From NCBI GenBank assembly GCA_029961685.1, contig JARWKL010000016.1:14576157-14640156 (forward strand): 64,000 nucleotides of DNA, read 5' to 3'. This document shows, one piece after another, positions 50,972 through 63,500 of this stretch. The notes under the pieces were generated by a model. That model did no database searches. It was given only the letters and a program-made list of their open reading frames with translations, and had not been told where the DNA came from. Each line of letters starts with the position of its first letter. The first letter of the stretch is position 1. The position numbers and the translations under genes are program-made. The DNA comes from Aristolochia californica. Taxonomy: Eukaryota > Streptophyta > Magnoliopsida > Piperales > Aristolochiaceae.

Positions 50972-51879
50972 TGGTATCAGAGCAAGGAGTTTAGGATCTC
51001 TCTTCATGGAGTTATTATGAAATATGTTCAAGAAGTTGTAAAAGGAGTTCAATCATGAAGAGATAAGTTCATGCTCTTCTTATTTACGTTTTTTTTTGTT
51101 TCCTTTTCTTATTTACATACTCCTTTTTACTATTTTTCTTTACTTCTTGAATTTTGAGTCACATCAAGTCAAGATAAATCTTTATATGTTGTAAAGATTT
51201 ATTTCTATGACTAAATTGATGTTATAATCTTGACTCCTTATAAATCAATTACAAGAGTGATCAAGATCATTTGTTGTTTGCATCTTATTAAGATTGATGA
51301 GTAAAATTCAATTACCTTTATGTAATTTGGATCCATCTCATTTGAGGTAGAATTCCAGCACATGTTGCTGTATCTTCTCCTACTTAAGGTTGTTCATGGC
51401 TTTGTGTTATGTTGTTGGATGCCCATTATATGTTTGATGAAATTCCAGCAGTCATTTACTTTTTGTAGTTCCTTTTTTTTTTTTTTACTTCAACAATTGA
51501 ATTTTTTTTAGTTGAAGTCTCCCATGAGCTGAAGATAAATCTCTTCTAAGTGTCTTGGTTTGCTGTTAAATCTTCTCTAAATTTTTGTCTATTGCTCGTT
51601 TGTGTTGGAGTTTGGAGTAAGGCCTAATCGGTTGTATCTACTTTCTTCTCTTTGTTCTTATGAATACAAGAGAAGTTGAGTGATGGCTGGATGTTATTAT
51701 CACTTTCTAAAGGCACAAATTTGTTGATAATTTGGTACTTGCTCTCGTGATAGAAATTGGTTCTTGTTCTCTTTTGTTGGTGACTGATTTGGTCTACGGG
51801 TTCTTCAAATTACATTGAGTAATTGTTTTTTGAAGAAGACCTTTTCCCTTGACCTCCATATTTTACTTGCCTTATCATG

Positions 51880-54800
51880 GAGATTGGATACAATAGTAAT
51901 AAGAGTGATATACTCCGTATTACTACAATTCCACTTAGAGGTCTCTCCAATTACATGAGCTGGTCATAGTCAGTTCAGATGTTCTTATTACTCGTGACCT
52001 CTTGAACCATGTTGTTAACTTTCCTCTTCCGATTGATGAAGAAGATGCGTTCTACCACAAGTGGGTTAAGGATGATAACATGGTGATAAGTTGACTCATT
52101 AATAGCATGAAAGAGTAGGTGGCCAACAATGTAGTCCACTTGGAAACCTTCAAGAACATATGGGACACTTGTGCCAAGCTTTACTCAAGCACTGCTTCAT
52201 TACAAAAAATATATGATGTCTTACAAAACATGCCGCATACGAAACAAGGAAATAATATTCACGAATTTTTGGCACGGTTTCGAGGTCTTCTTCAAGAATG
52301 GAAACTAGCTCAGCCATATTCCACTGATATTGCTGTTCAAGAACGACAAAGAGAAGCTTTGGCAACAACCATTTGCTTATCGAATATTAAACCATACCTT
52401 GAGGTGGCCAAAACTCAACTTCTAAGTTCTTCTGCTCTTCCATCCTTTGATGATATTAGATGTTACATTACTTCGGATACCGGATCCATCCCCTCCTTCT
52501 CCTATTGATGCTCCATCAGCATTGTTCTCTAGCAATCAGGGAACATCTTCCTCATCCCGAGGATGGGGTAGAAATATGAGAGGAGCTGAAAAATAGAGGT
52601 GGTAGAATAGGTCAGAATTATTTTCGTACTGAGCCTCAACTTTGCACTTATTGTGGCCATCAGAACCACCTTGTGGCATCATGTTGGAAACTTCATGGCA
52701 AGCCTGATTGGGCCACAACTAACCCAATCTCGATTAACGTTGAGAAAAATGAAGATAAGGCTGAATCATCATCCAAAAATGTATCTCTTACGGCTGAGGA
52801 CTATGCTGCATTTAAAAAATGAAGTCCTTCATGGAATCATCTATTCCCTCATCATCTACTGTTGCCACTACTATTGCCTCAGGTATGCTTTCTTCCTCTT
52901 CTTCCTCTTCCTCTTGGATCATCGACTCTGGGGCCTCCGAACATCTATCAGGTAACAAACACTTGTTGTAGTCCTTATCTCTTTGTTATCCTCATAAATT
53001 CGTTACTATTGCTGATGGTACCCAAACCAAGGTCCTTGGCAAAGGTTCATTCTCTCTTACTTCATCTATTCTCCTTCAAGATGTTTTGTTTGTTCCTCCA
53101 TTTCCTTTAAATTTGCTCTCGGTTAGTCAATTGACCAAACAATTAAATAGCTCTATCACCTTCTCACCGTCTTCTTATGTCTTTCAGGATCTCACTACGA
53201 AGCGGGTGATTGGTGGCAGCCATGAAAAGGGGGGCTTGTACTACTTCACTCTTCCACCATTAGCTGCATTATCGTCCACTAAATCTGAGGCCCAACTTTG
53301 GCACAACCGACTTGGTCATCTGTATATCCCTTCACTTAGTTCTTTGGTTCCATCTTTAAAAGGACTTTCTAATTTCAGTTGTGAGGTTTGTCAATTAAGT
53401 AAACATATCAGGAGTACATATTCTCCTCGTCTTACAACTACAAGTATTGTTCCGTTTGAGCTAATACATTATGATGTATGGTGCCCTTTATGTGTCTCAA
53501 ATATTTCCCAAGTTAAATATTTTGTCATTTTTGTTGATGATTTTACTTGAGTGACTTGGTTATATCTATTTAAAGAGTGTTTTGAAATTCTTTCTTTCGT
53601 TTCAAAATTTTCATGTTATGGTCTTGACACAATTTGGGAAGAAAATTCAAACCCTTAGATCTGATAATACTAAGGAATACACGTCTCATGACTTCAAATA
53701 ATTTTGTCAGAGTGATGGGCTTATTCATCAAACATCATGTGCCTATACTCCTCAACAAAATGGTGCTGCTGAAAGGAAGAATCGTCAACTTCTTGAAGTT
53801 GCTCGGGGCCTCCTCTACTCCATGAAGGTACCCTATTTCTATTGGCCTCATGCTATACTTACAACATGCTTTCTCATTAATAGGTTACCTTCACCAGTCC
53901 TTCATCATAAAACTCCTTACTCTGTGTTATTTAATGGGGAAGATTTTTTTTTTCCTTTGAAAGTGTTTGGATGTACGTGTTACATCCCTAGATAAAAATA
54001 AACTTGATCCTCGGTCTATGAGGTGCATTTTTTTGGGGTACTCTCGCACCTAGAAAGGTTATGTCTGTTACAATTCTACCCTTCGGAGGATGTTTATCTC
54101 TAGGAATGTGACTTTCTTTGCTACTCCTCCCATGATGCTCCTCCAGGATGGACTTGTCCTTCTACTACTCGTCCGCTTGTGCCGTTCAATCTGGAAGTGG
54201 GTCCATCCCCTAATGCACCGGTCGTACCTTCACCTGTGGATTTGCCGGATCCACCCGAGGTAAGTCCTTCTCCTCCTATGAATGGACCTGAATTTGATAC
54301 TCGGCCTATTGCTTTAAGAAAAGAATGTCGCTCTTGTACTACTTCACATCCTATCTCAAATTTTATGTCTCACCATCGCTTGTCTTCCGAGTGTTTTTCA
54401 GTTTCTTGTGTCCCTTTCTTCTACTTCCGTTCCGCAGTCGTATCAGGAGGCCCTGAGACATCCAGGATGGAAGGTGGCTATGGATGAAGAAATGCACGCC
54501 TTATACGAAAACCAAACCTGGTATTTAACATCACATCCGAAAGGTAAAAGACCAGTTGGTTGTCGATGGGTTTTTTTGGTGAAACATAATCCGGATGGAT
54601 CGGTTGCTCGTCTTAAAGCTTGACTAGTTGCTAAGAGTTGTACGCAGTGCAATGGGATGGATTCTGAGGAGAGTTTTTCTCCTGTTGCAAAATTGAATTC
54701 AGTACGCATCATCTTATCTATTGCTGCTAACTCCTCATGACCCGTCTATCAGTTGGATGTTAAAAATACTTTTTTAAATGGTGATATCAGTGAGGAAATT

Positions 54801-55968
54801 TATATGGTTCAACCACCTGGTTAAGTGGTTGAGGGGCAGTCAGTATGCCGGTTAAAAAAGTCTTTATATGGGCTTAAGCAGTCCCCTCGGGCTTGGTTTG
54901 ATAAATTTAGTCAAACACTCCTACGGTTTGGTTTTCATCGGTGCTCAGTTGATCATTCCGTATATTATAAAGATACGGTCAAAGGGAAAATATTATTGAC
55001 CGTATACATGGATGTTATTATCTTAACCGGTGATGATGCTTTGAGCATACAAAATGTGAAGCAGATAATATGTCAGGAATTCAAGACTAAAGACCTTGGT
55101 ATGCTTAAATATTTTTTGGGTATAAAAGTTCTTCGATCCAAACATGGGATAACATTGTCTCAAAGGAATTATGTCTATGATCTCCTTTAAGAAACATGAA
55201 TGAAGGGTTGTAGACCAGTTGACATACCTATGTATACAAATGTAAAATTATGTGCCACAAATGAAGAAGATATTGATATTGGCAAATATCAAAGACTCGT
55301 GGGCAAATTGATTTATCTCATGGTAACTAGGCCAGACATATCATATGCTGAAAGTGTGGTGAGTCAATTCATGCACAAACCACAAATTACCCATTGGCAG
55401 GCTTTAGAGAGAATATTACGTTATCTAAAAAGAGCTCCAGGAAGAGGATTGCTGTATAAAAAACATGGGCACTTCAACATAGAAGGCTTCTCAGATGCAA
55501 ATTGGGCTAGATCTCCTGATGATAGAAAATATACATCAGGATATTGTACTCTGGTTGGGGGAAACTTGGTTACATGGAAAAGTAAGAAGTAAAATGTGGT
55601 TGCAAGATTTAGCGCCGAAGCAGAATACAGAGCTATGGCCCATACCGTTAGTGAACTTTTATGGGTCAGGACCCTTCTTACCGAACTAGGTTTTTATAAA
55701 AAGGGGTCCATGAATATGCATTGTGATAATCAAGCAGCCATTCATATCACTTCAAATCCAGTTTTTTTATGAAAGAATTAAACATATTGAGGTGAATTGT
55801 CATTTTATACGGGAGAAGTTTCAAGCAGGAATAATCTCTTTCAAACATGTGTCATCTCAAAAGCAAGTAGCTGATATACTCACTAAATCGTTACATCTAA
55901 AATCCTATCGTTTATATGTGGCAAACTTGGTATTTATGATGTCTTTTCTCCTCCGGCTTGAGGGGGAG
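51880..55968 (+). pseudogene. copia 3 gag-pol, multiply broken
   Basis: Gag (UBN2-type) is at about 51890-52510, with a 129-codon open stretch from 52119. The CCHC knuckle CTYCGHQNHLVASC is at about 52643-52685. The protease active site DSGASEHL is intact near 52925. GAG-pre-integrase LWHNRLGHL is near 53300. Integrase (about 53460-53980) keeps QQNGAAERKNR. Reverse transcriptase is at about 54480-55190 and RNase H at about 55480-55900 (FSDANWARSPDDRKYTSGY). At least ten in-frame stops and frameshifts break the frame. The RT catalytic YVDD is YMDV (55005-55016), so a catalytic aspartate is lost. The element could move only with enzymes supplied by another copy. Confidence 0.92.
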
Positions 55969-56359
55969 TGTTGAAAGATGGGCTCAAGCCCACGAGTTCA
56001 AGACAAGAACCCACACGTCAAAGGAGTGACATATGTGTAAAATATGATACTTTCCATAAAGATGACATAGAAGTGTAAATATGTGTCCCTTTTATGTCTT
56101 TTGTTTTATCAAGTTGTAGTCCCTAAGGGCATTGTAAAACTATAAATAAAGGCATTGGCTAAGAGGTAGGGCATTGAAACACTCTCCTCTCTTTCCACAA
56201 ATTCGTCCAACCCTCATTTTTCTTTTTGATGCAACCCTCTTCTCCTTTAATCCAAACTCTCTCCTTCCTCGTTCTTCTTCTTCTCTTCTCCTTCTATTTT
56301 CTTCTTCTTCTTCTTTCTTGTTGATCTAAAGTTCATTTCATGAGATCCTAAATTCTACA
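55969..56359 (+). repeat. 3' LTR of copia 3
   Basis: 391 bp, starting TGTTGAAAGATGGG and ending AAATTCTACA. It differs from the 5' LTR by roughly 23 substitutions and two compensating 1-bp indels. Confidence 0.95.
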
Positions 56360-57469
56360 AAAGTGAATGAAAATTACTTTTTTGTGTTAGCGTGGTCAAA
56401 GTAAAATACAGTGTAAAATACTTTATTGTGTTAGTGTTCATAATAAAAATGTAGTGGAAAGAGGAGAGCAAGTTTATTAATAAAATACTATGATAGATTT
56501 AACTTTATTAAGTTAATTTTATTTATTTTTAATTAACAAAATAAGATAAATAATTTTAAAATTTAATTTAATTAAATATAAAAATAATATACCTAAACAA
56601 ACATGGTTACTTTTATAATGTCTAGATACTTAAAAAAAATCTTACTTTTCCAATATCTAAATTATCAATCTTAAATTAGTAATTTAATATAATATCAATA
56701 ATATAATAAATAAATAAATAGTGTATTTTATTTATAAAAGAAGATAGATTTTTAGTTTAGTCTATTAAGATGATAATTACAAAATAAAATAAAATAAATT
56801 AATTTAATTAATTATAAAAAATAGAATAAATAAACATAAATATTTACTTTTATAATGTCTAGATACTTGATCAAATTCTTTCTTTTATAATATCTTAATT
56901 ATCACACTTAAATTTGTAATTTAATATGATATTAAAAGTCATGAATATAATAAATAAATAAATAGGCTATTTTATTAATAAAATAAGATGAGTATTTCCA
57001 TTAAAATTCAATTAAATTAGTTTATACTTGTCAGAAAAAAAAAGTATAATTACATACTAATCTGAAAGCTTTTGGAATTGCGGCAAATGGTTGTAGCTTA
57101 TGGCTTATATATTGATAGGAAAATAACAAAAAAGAAGAAAAGAAAATGCTTAGTGGCTTGATAGTAATAGTAAAGAAGACAAAATCCATGGTGAATTTCT
57201 TTTCACCTAATCGCTCTTTGCAACAACTTTTCCCCCTTTTTCAGGCATGCAAAGAAAAGAAACCAAATCCAAAATTTTCATTCAACTTTGATCTCTACTC
57301 GAATCAAATAGTTCAATAAAAAAAATCAATCTGGACATTTTACTTCTACGAATAAAAATAAGTCCTCAATAATCTGGAATTAGCTACAAAATTACATGAC
57401 CGACAACACTCAATAATCCAATCCCCACGATTGCCTTGACTGACAAGCCCTTGGTGTTTTTTACCAGTC

Positions 57470-57620
57470 ACGGGGGAAACCCAATCTGGGTTTGAGAGGT
57501 GGTTTTTGGAGATCTCAAAAGAGTAGAGGCGGAAGAGCATACCCAATTCCTGTGGAATGGGACGAATTAGTTGATTAGTGTGGAGGTTGATGTCGTTGAG
57601 GTAGGCGTAGTAGGCGAGTT
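57470..57620 (-). pseudogene. Leucine-rich-repeat receptor fragment
   Basis: The minus strand reads AYLNDINLHTNQLIRPIPQE, then LGMLFRLYSFEISKNHLS, which fits the LRR pattern of BIR-type receptor-like kinases (consensus YLN-L-L--N-L-GPIP-QLG-L-RL--F-V-NN-LSG). Only about two repeats survive; no kinase domain or signal peptide is visible. The nearby triplicated unit encodes LPLGPIPLYLKSLLNL, a related LRR-like phrase, suggesting that the unit derives from the same captured fragment. Confidence 0.5.
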
Positions 57621-57654
57621 GAGGCAGGATAGGTCATTGAGACGGCTAGAGGAA

Positions 57655-58200
57655 AGGTTGAGAACGGCGAGATTTAACAACGATTTGAGATAAAAGAGGG
57701 ATAGGGCCAAGAGGAAGGCTTCGAAACTCGGAACCAAGCGTCAATGAGTGTCGAGAGAAAGGGACCATCGATAGGGAAACTCACAGTCTCCGTGCCCACA
57801 AGAGGAAGATTGATAAACAAAGACGAACAGGAAGAGGAAAGAGGAAAGGAGTCTCAGCATCAAGCGAACGTCGAGATTTAGCAACGATTTGAGATAAAGA
57901 GGGATAGGGCCAAGAGGAAGGCGTCGAAACTTGGAACCAAGCGTCAATGAGTGTCGAAAGAGAGGGACTATCGATAGGGAAACTCAGAGTCTTCCGTGCC
58001 CACCAGAGGAACAAAGAGAGATTGATAAACAAGGACGAACAGGAAGAGGAAACAGGAAAGGCTCAGCATCAAGCGAACGTCGAGATTTAACAATGATTTG
58101 AGATAAAGAGGGATAGGGCCAAGAGGAAGGCGTCGAAACTCGGAAGTCGAGAGACAGGGACCACGAGCAGAACAAAGAGAGATTGATAAACAAAGGACGA
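57655..58200. repeat. Three tandem copies of a ~205-bp unit
   Basis: GATTTAGCAACGATTTGAGATAAAGAGGGATAGGGCCAAGAGGAAGGC-type sequence starts near 57670, 57874 and 58085. The first two copies share the following segments (GTCAATGAGTGTCGA, ATCGATAGGGAAACTCA, ATTGATAAACAA-GACGAACAGGAAGAGGAAA). The third is truncated after the first part and has an internal deletion. Confidence 0.8.
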
Positions 58201-58377
58201 GTGACAGTGAATTTCCTAGTATCATCGAGCATCATGGAGCGGGCGGGGAATTCGCCGGTACAATGCTGAGTAATGGGGTTAGTTTACGAAAAACTTAATT
58301 GAAGTGAAGAATTAAATTGAACTTAAATAAAATAAATTGATTCAACTTTAACTCAAGTGCATTAAAAAACAGATTCC

Positions 58378-59100
58378 AGTGTTAGTGACCCTGAATGTGA
58401 TTTAAAGTATAGTATTAGAATATATTAATATCTTAATTAATAAAAAACTATATTATATTATTTAATTATTATAATTTATTATAAATTAAAACAATAATTA
58501 TATGTGATTTAAATAAATTATTTAAAATAAATAAAAAAATTTAAAATAATATAAGTGAATATAATAAATAAATAAATTATTTTGTAATACGTAGTTTAAC
58601 ATTAAAGCTCACTATTTTAATATAAAATAAATAAATATATAATAAATAAATAAATATATTAATTTATCAATAACATAATATATATTTTATATATTATTAA
58701 TTAATAATATATTAACAAAAATAAAAAGCTAATGATTTAATTAATTAAATAATGAAACTATGATGATGGTTTAATTTTTCCTAAGTTAGAAAAAATTAAA
58801 CATCGCCTTTATTAGCACGAGTTGTCTTCCTCAACGGTGGGCTACCAGGCAACGGCGATGTTTAGACGGTACACCGAGAGGGAGAACAGAGGGAAGCCGA
58901 AAGAGAAGAGAAGTCGGGAGGCCGAGAGGCTCTGCGATAGAGGTCGAGAAAGAGAAGAGAGGGAGGAAGGCTGAGGGGGGTGAGGTGGGGAAGAGAGGGA
59001 GGCCGAGAAAGTAGGGAGGAAAAAAAAAACCTTTGCTAAAGGATCGCGGGGGGAGAGGGGAATGAGCAACGCACGTCGGGCTACTTCGATCGATTGATTC
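58378..59100. repeat. AT-rich arm plus GA-rich core repeat
   Basis: It begins GTGTTAGTGACCC and is AT-rich to about 58790, related to 42094-42360. Then comes a GA/GC-rich core (58800-59060). It ends shortly before the PPR pseudogene. Terminal repeats and target duplication are not resolved. Confidence 0.45.
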
Positions 59101-59258
59101 CCAAAATAGGTACGAATAACTTTCTTCGTGGTGTGTCCCCCCGAGTTTCGCCCCCTAAATCTGCCTTCATTCTTTATTTTTTGTGAAATTCTGGGCTTAT
59201 TTTCCGCTGTTTAACCTCATGTTTATCTCTTTCTGCTTCTGACATTAAAAGACATTAA

Positions 59259-60536
59259 ATGACGCCCCCCCCCAAAAGGTTCGTCTCGCGCTTCGCTGCT
59301 TCCTCTGGTCCGAGGAGAACATCTCTCTGCACTCACGACCTCCTCTCCTACTCCATCTTCATTCACATTCTCGCCAGCTCCCGCCTCATGTCTGATGTCC
59401 AAGCCCTAATCCAGGGGGCCATCTGTGTCTCTGAATCTCTGCCGTCCGGAGCCGCCGGAGTTCTTCCGGGTTCTCGCCGAAACCTACCGGCTTTGCGACT
59501 CGGCGTCCTTTGTCTTTGATTTGCTCATTAATGCTTGTTTGCAGGCAAAGAAGATCGATCGGGCGATTAAGATTGCCCGGATGTTGCGGTCTAGATGGAT
59601 TTCTCCGATGGTTCCTACTTGCAATTTGTTAAGTCGATCTGTTTCTCAGCTCAGAGGACCGGAGGACGGATAGAAAGCTTTTTAAGCAGCTTTTCGGCGG
59701 CAACGGTGGGAAAATTTCTCCAAATCTGCAGACTTTCAACACAATGCTGCCTTCATTTTATTGTCGCCAGAAACGGGCAAGTTGAAAGTCATCTGGCTGG
59801 AAATGGAGAAATTCGGCTGCCGGCCAAACGTTTTTAGTTTACTGTATATTCCTCACAGCGTCCTGTGACAAGGGTAAGATCGTTGAAGCTGAAAACTTTT
59901 GGAAAGAAATGCATACCAAGAGAATTGAGCCTGATATTATGGCTTATAATACCTTACTCGAAGGTTTATGTGAAAATGACAAAGTGGGTAGAAATTCAAC
60001 GGGAAATGGCGTTACGAGAGATTCAGCCGACCTGTGTAACTTAAGAGCATCTCATAAAAGGACATTGTAAGATTGGACTGATGCTTCCTTACAAGGATAT
60101 GCGCAGAATTTCAGGTCATGTGCTGCAACAATTGATGAACTGATTGAAGAATTATGTAGGAAGAGAGGGATTTGTGAAGGTTTGAAGGTTTAACGATACA
60201 CAAAGGAAAGGTTTTAATCCCAGTCGGAAGAGTTATGTTTCCTTGATATTGGGATTATGTGAAGTGATGGAAGGGGCACTGAAGCTTCAGGCTGACATGG
60301 TTGGGAAAGGTTATGTCCCAAACATGGAGATTTACAGGCCCTTTATTGGAGGGTATATGGAAAATAGGGATATTGACAATGCAAAGAAACTGGAGAAAGA
60401 AATGGTTCAAATGGGCTTCTCCGGAACTGGCAGTAGTGACAATCATCGCGAGGTGACACTTACATACTTAACGGAGAGACTTTTATGGAGATCTCCATTC
60501 TATGTGGGTAGACAACTATTCGATGTTGAAATCTGA
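59259..60536 (+). pseudogene. Pentatricopeptide-repeat protein pseudogene (At2g15980-like)
   Basis: PPR proteins bind organellar RNA. Successive frames read: MTPPPKRFVSRFAASS with SYSIFIHILASSRLM (59259-59430), RVLAETYRLCDSASFVFDLL then INACLQAKKIDRAIKIARML (59460-59590), VIWLEMEKFGCRPNVFS (59787-59838), EAENFWKEMHTKRIEPDIMA then YNTLLEGLCENDKV (59888-59985), EHLIKGHCKIG (about 60045-60080), and ALKLQADMVGKGYVPNMEIY then RPFIGGYMENRDIDNAKKLE (60270-60395). The order and wording follow Arabidopsis At2g15980, but at least five frameshifts, several stops and some internal losses, including much of the region after the start, break it. It has no visible introns, like most P-class PPR genes. Confidence 0.85.
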
Positions 60537-63500
60537 GGAGCAATTATTCACGGTAGCTCATTTCTTATGTGAGCACATTTCAGCAATCAATCAAAATGAA
60601 TTCAACACATGTTGATAACTAACTGTTGCTTGTAGCTCCAGTTCTGAAGAGCTACTACTATACACAAAAATTCAATCTTGAAGAATCCAGGTCTCTCTTG
60701 ATTGTGCCTGCTGGATATAACTGGGCAGTCACCATGAAGCAAGGATCCATAGATTGGATAGAGAAGAAACACCAGTTAGAATCCAAGACATGAAAGCCAT
60801 TGCAGCAGAGAGTTCATATCTGCTACAGAACTTTGGGGCGCAGAACGGCACATCTGTTTTCAGCAAGAGCTCTATACTACTGGCTGTGGCACTAGCCGCG
60901 GCCAATGAGAGCATGGATAAGACCTGCAGAGAGATAATCTGGTCATCTAGAGGCAGAGCAGAGGATTTGTCAGTGACTTCATAAAAAGTTTTACCATCAG
61001 CACTGGAGACTTACCCAATCTCCAAAAACTATGATGACCATGATGCTTGGTTGCCTAAGAGGACACTGAATGAAGAGTGAGTATCCATCCACCATTGCCA
61101 GTGTAAAACTCCATGGTATTACCAAACCCATAATTGTAACTAAATAGCTGCAAAAGAAAGTGTAAGAGTAGAGATCAGAGACTTGTTTAATGTTCTAATA
61201 GAGGTAAACAACTGTATTCATGGTAAGAAATAAGATTCAGCTGTTGCAGAAGGTCTGTCTAAAGGATTCCAAGCAACAGTAACTGATGTTTGGGAAGGGA
61301 CACAGTTCCAGTTTGAAACTTTTTTTCTGTTCGTAAATCAACTTTCAATTAGCACATGATCAGCATTATCAAGTTGAAATAGGTGAGGGATCTACAGAGG
61401 GCTCTCCCCCTACCAGCAATGTTCCAACCGAAGGCTCAACATCCTTCCGAATACCGTTGCAGATAAGGAGATGCAACTCTTCAATGTAAGTGCTGATTAT
61501 CATTTAAAAAAGACTCTCCATAGCTTGTTATCCTTTCACCGGGTTCAATTCTGGCATAAAAATACTCTCATGAAGGTGTCTCCTGCTGAGCCACAGTAAA
61601 TTTCATTCCTAAGTAGGAAACTGCAAACCCCAGAGGTGAGAATGGTGCTTTAAACTATGGAATACTCAACTGCTTTTCTGCCAAAGAAGAAAAACATACC
61701 AAAATTTCTCATTTTAAGATGAGTTGTCATGGTCAAAACATTAAAAATCAGAAAATATTGAGTATTAATCATGTCATTATGGCTGTTTTGTCAATTATTT
61801 TGGACTCAGTAGATATGTAGGTAAACAGTTTTTCCTGTCTATTCTGTTGGTTCTGACATAATGATTTGAAGACTTATACTAGCTAGGATCACTCTTTAAG
61901 CTACTACGCAGTGAAGATGGTGTTACACAAAACAAGAGTTTGTTCTCTGTATTCCCTGACCTCCGAAATGCCAGGAATGCTCGATGCTCTGGAGACTTTT
62001 TGAAAAAAAGTTATTTCAAGAGATTGAAAGAAACATCATTTATCTGCAACTTGGCTTGCTTCATATGAAATCGAAAGGAAGGACGGGTTTAATTTTTACC
62101 GTAACAATTTCTCTTCACATGTATCTATTCTGAAAAGCTTGACATATTTCAAGGATTGACACAGGTGAATCATGGTGTTATTCGTACTGAAGAAACTGGA
62201 GGTTTCTCCATGTCCGGCGATCAAAATAGGCAGGGCATGAATGTCTCAGACAAATGAATACAGAAATCATATAGGTAATGGTCATTCACATGTATCGGAT
62301 CAAGATAGAGAAACAAATACAAATCAAACGGAAAATATGAGAAGAAAGTAGGGAGCCGCATGAATGATTACCAGAAAGCTGTATAGCTGTAAAACTCGAC
62401 CCCAACAGACATGAAGAGCAGAGAAGCGGAGGAGAAGATTGCCTGCCCCAACCGCAAGGACAAGCTCGTCTTCGTCCCCAAAGAGCCAGGCGTTTCCTCC
62501 ATGGTGCATGGGATCCAGGGACACTAATCCTTCTTCCTCCCCGATATCTCATCTTTCCCATTCAATTCTCCACCTTTGCCATGCAAAGCCTCTCATGGGT
62601 CAAAACTTCCTAGACTCGAATCCTCTTCCCAGAAAACCAAACTCTTGGAGTAGAACCTGTTGACAGAGAAAGGAATAAAAAGCGAAGGATGTCCAGATGA
62701 TGACGACGATGACGCAGGAAAGCTTCGGGCTGAGCGATATCTGGGCGTGCTGTTTCCGGAGATTATTGGGGATGTACACAGGGAGACGGCGGTGGAGGAC
62801 GGCGGCTATTTCGTCAGATTGGGTGGAGAGCAGTTGGGATCTGACACATATTCCGATCAGAAAATGAGAAATCTATATTCGTTATTGTTGGTGAGTGTAC
62901 AATGAGAATATCGTCTCTGACGGATCTTCTGTCGGTGACCTGATTATAGTATTTCCTACTTTTGATGAACATTAACGTGCATTCAAAGGATGGATGCATA
63001 GAGTCCAGGCCTACGAGTATTTTTTATTTTTAAATCATCCAAATTCCGATTGATGCTCCAGTAGCAGCATTGTTAGCGTAAGATGAGCTTGATTGGAGTT
63101 CTAGCGTTGAGCCTTTTCAACTCTCCTTTAGAGCACTAGTTATGTTTATGATGTTTAATCTTCATAGTGAAGAATAATAAAAAGTTTTTAATATACTTGA
63201 TCAGTCATTTTCTTATGGGTAAACAGGGCCATGAAAGGTTGATAGTAATGGAAAGGACTCTACAAGTCAAAACTTACAAAGCCCTACCAATCCTTAATGC
63301 TTAATATTATTGCTCCAATTGGCTGAATCGAGTTCATCTGCTTCTGCTAAAATTTGCTCCTGCTCTTTCCACGTCCACGTCTTTGCCAACAGAAACAAAC
63401 TAGGGGAAACCCTTTCTTTTCTGCCCAAACTCCAGATACGATCCAAGTCACCTCTCTCTTCGCCTTTCTGCCTTCATGCATCAAAGAAAGAGACGACACG

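Larger units (their letters stand above)
50581..56359 (+). mobile_element. Structurally complete Ty1-copia retrotransposon, coding-dead (copia 3)
   Basis: The 5' LTR is 50581-50971 and the 3' LTR 55969-56359, each 391 bp, TG...CA, with about two dozen differences between them by eye. The target duplication AAAGT is perfect (50576-50580 and 56360-56364). The primer-binding site TGGTATCAGAGC follows the 5' LTR directly (50972-50983). The polypurine tract TTGAGGGGGAG lies immediately before the 3' LTR. Total length is 5779 bp. Domain order gag-PR-IN-RT-RNase H identifies copia. The LTR contains a probable TATA element ACTATAAATAAAGG (near 50750) and a CT-rich leader. It is inserted at the 3' side of the LINE and is the youngest layer of the nest. 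Confidence 0.97.
56365..58260. mobile_element. AT-rich repeat carrying an LRR gene fragment
   Basis: The left arm (56365-57050) has GTGTTAGTG-, GTAAAATACAGTGTAAAATACTT-type repeats like those at 1440-1580, and a doubled AT-rich segment (ATAATGTCTAGATACTT near 56616 and 56856). A more GC-rich segment (57340-58260) holds an LRR fragment and three copies of a ~205-bp unit. No reliable terminal inverted repeat or target duplication could be fixed. It resembles gene-fragment-carrying (Pack-type) transposons. Confidence 0.4.

Noticed and set aside
53086..55592. Open stretches of copia 3 as separate genes
   Set aside because: They are pieces of one gag-pol frame interrupted by stops, in the standard copia domain order.
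57655..58200. Regularly spaced repeats resembling an array
   Set aside because: Three contiguous ~205-bp units without distinct spacers are tandem duplication, not a CRISPR array, which would not be expected in a plant nucleus.
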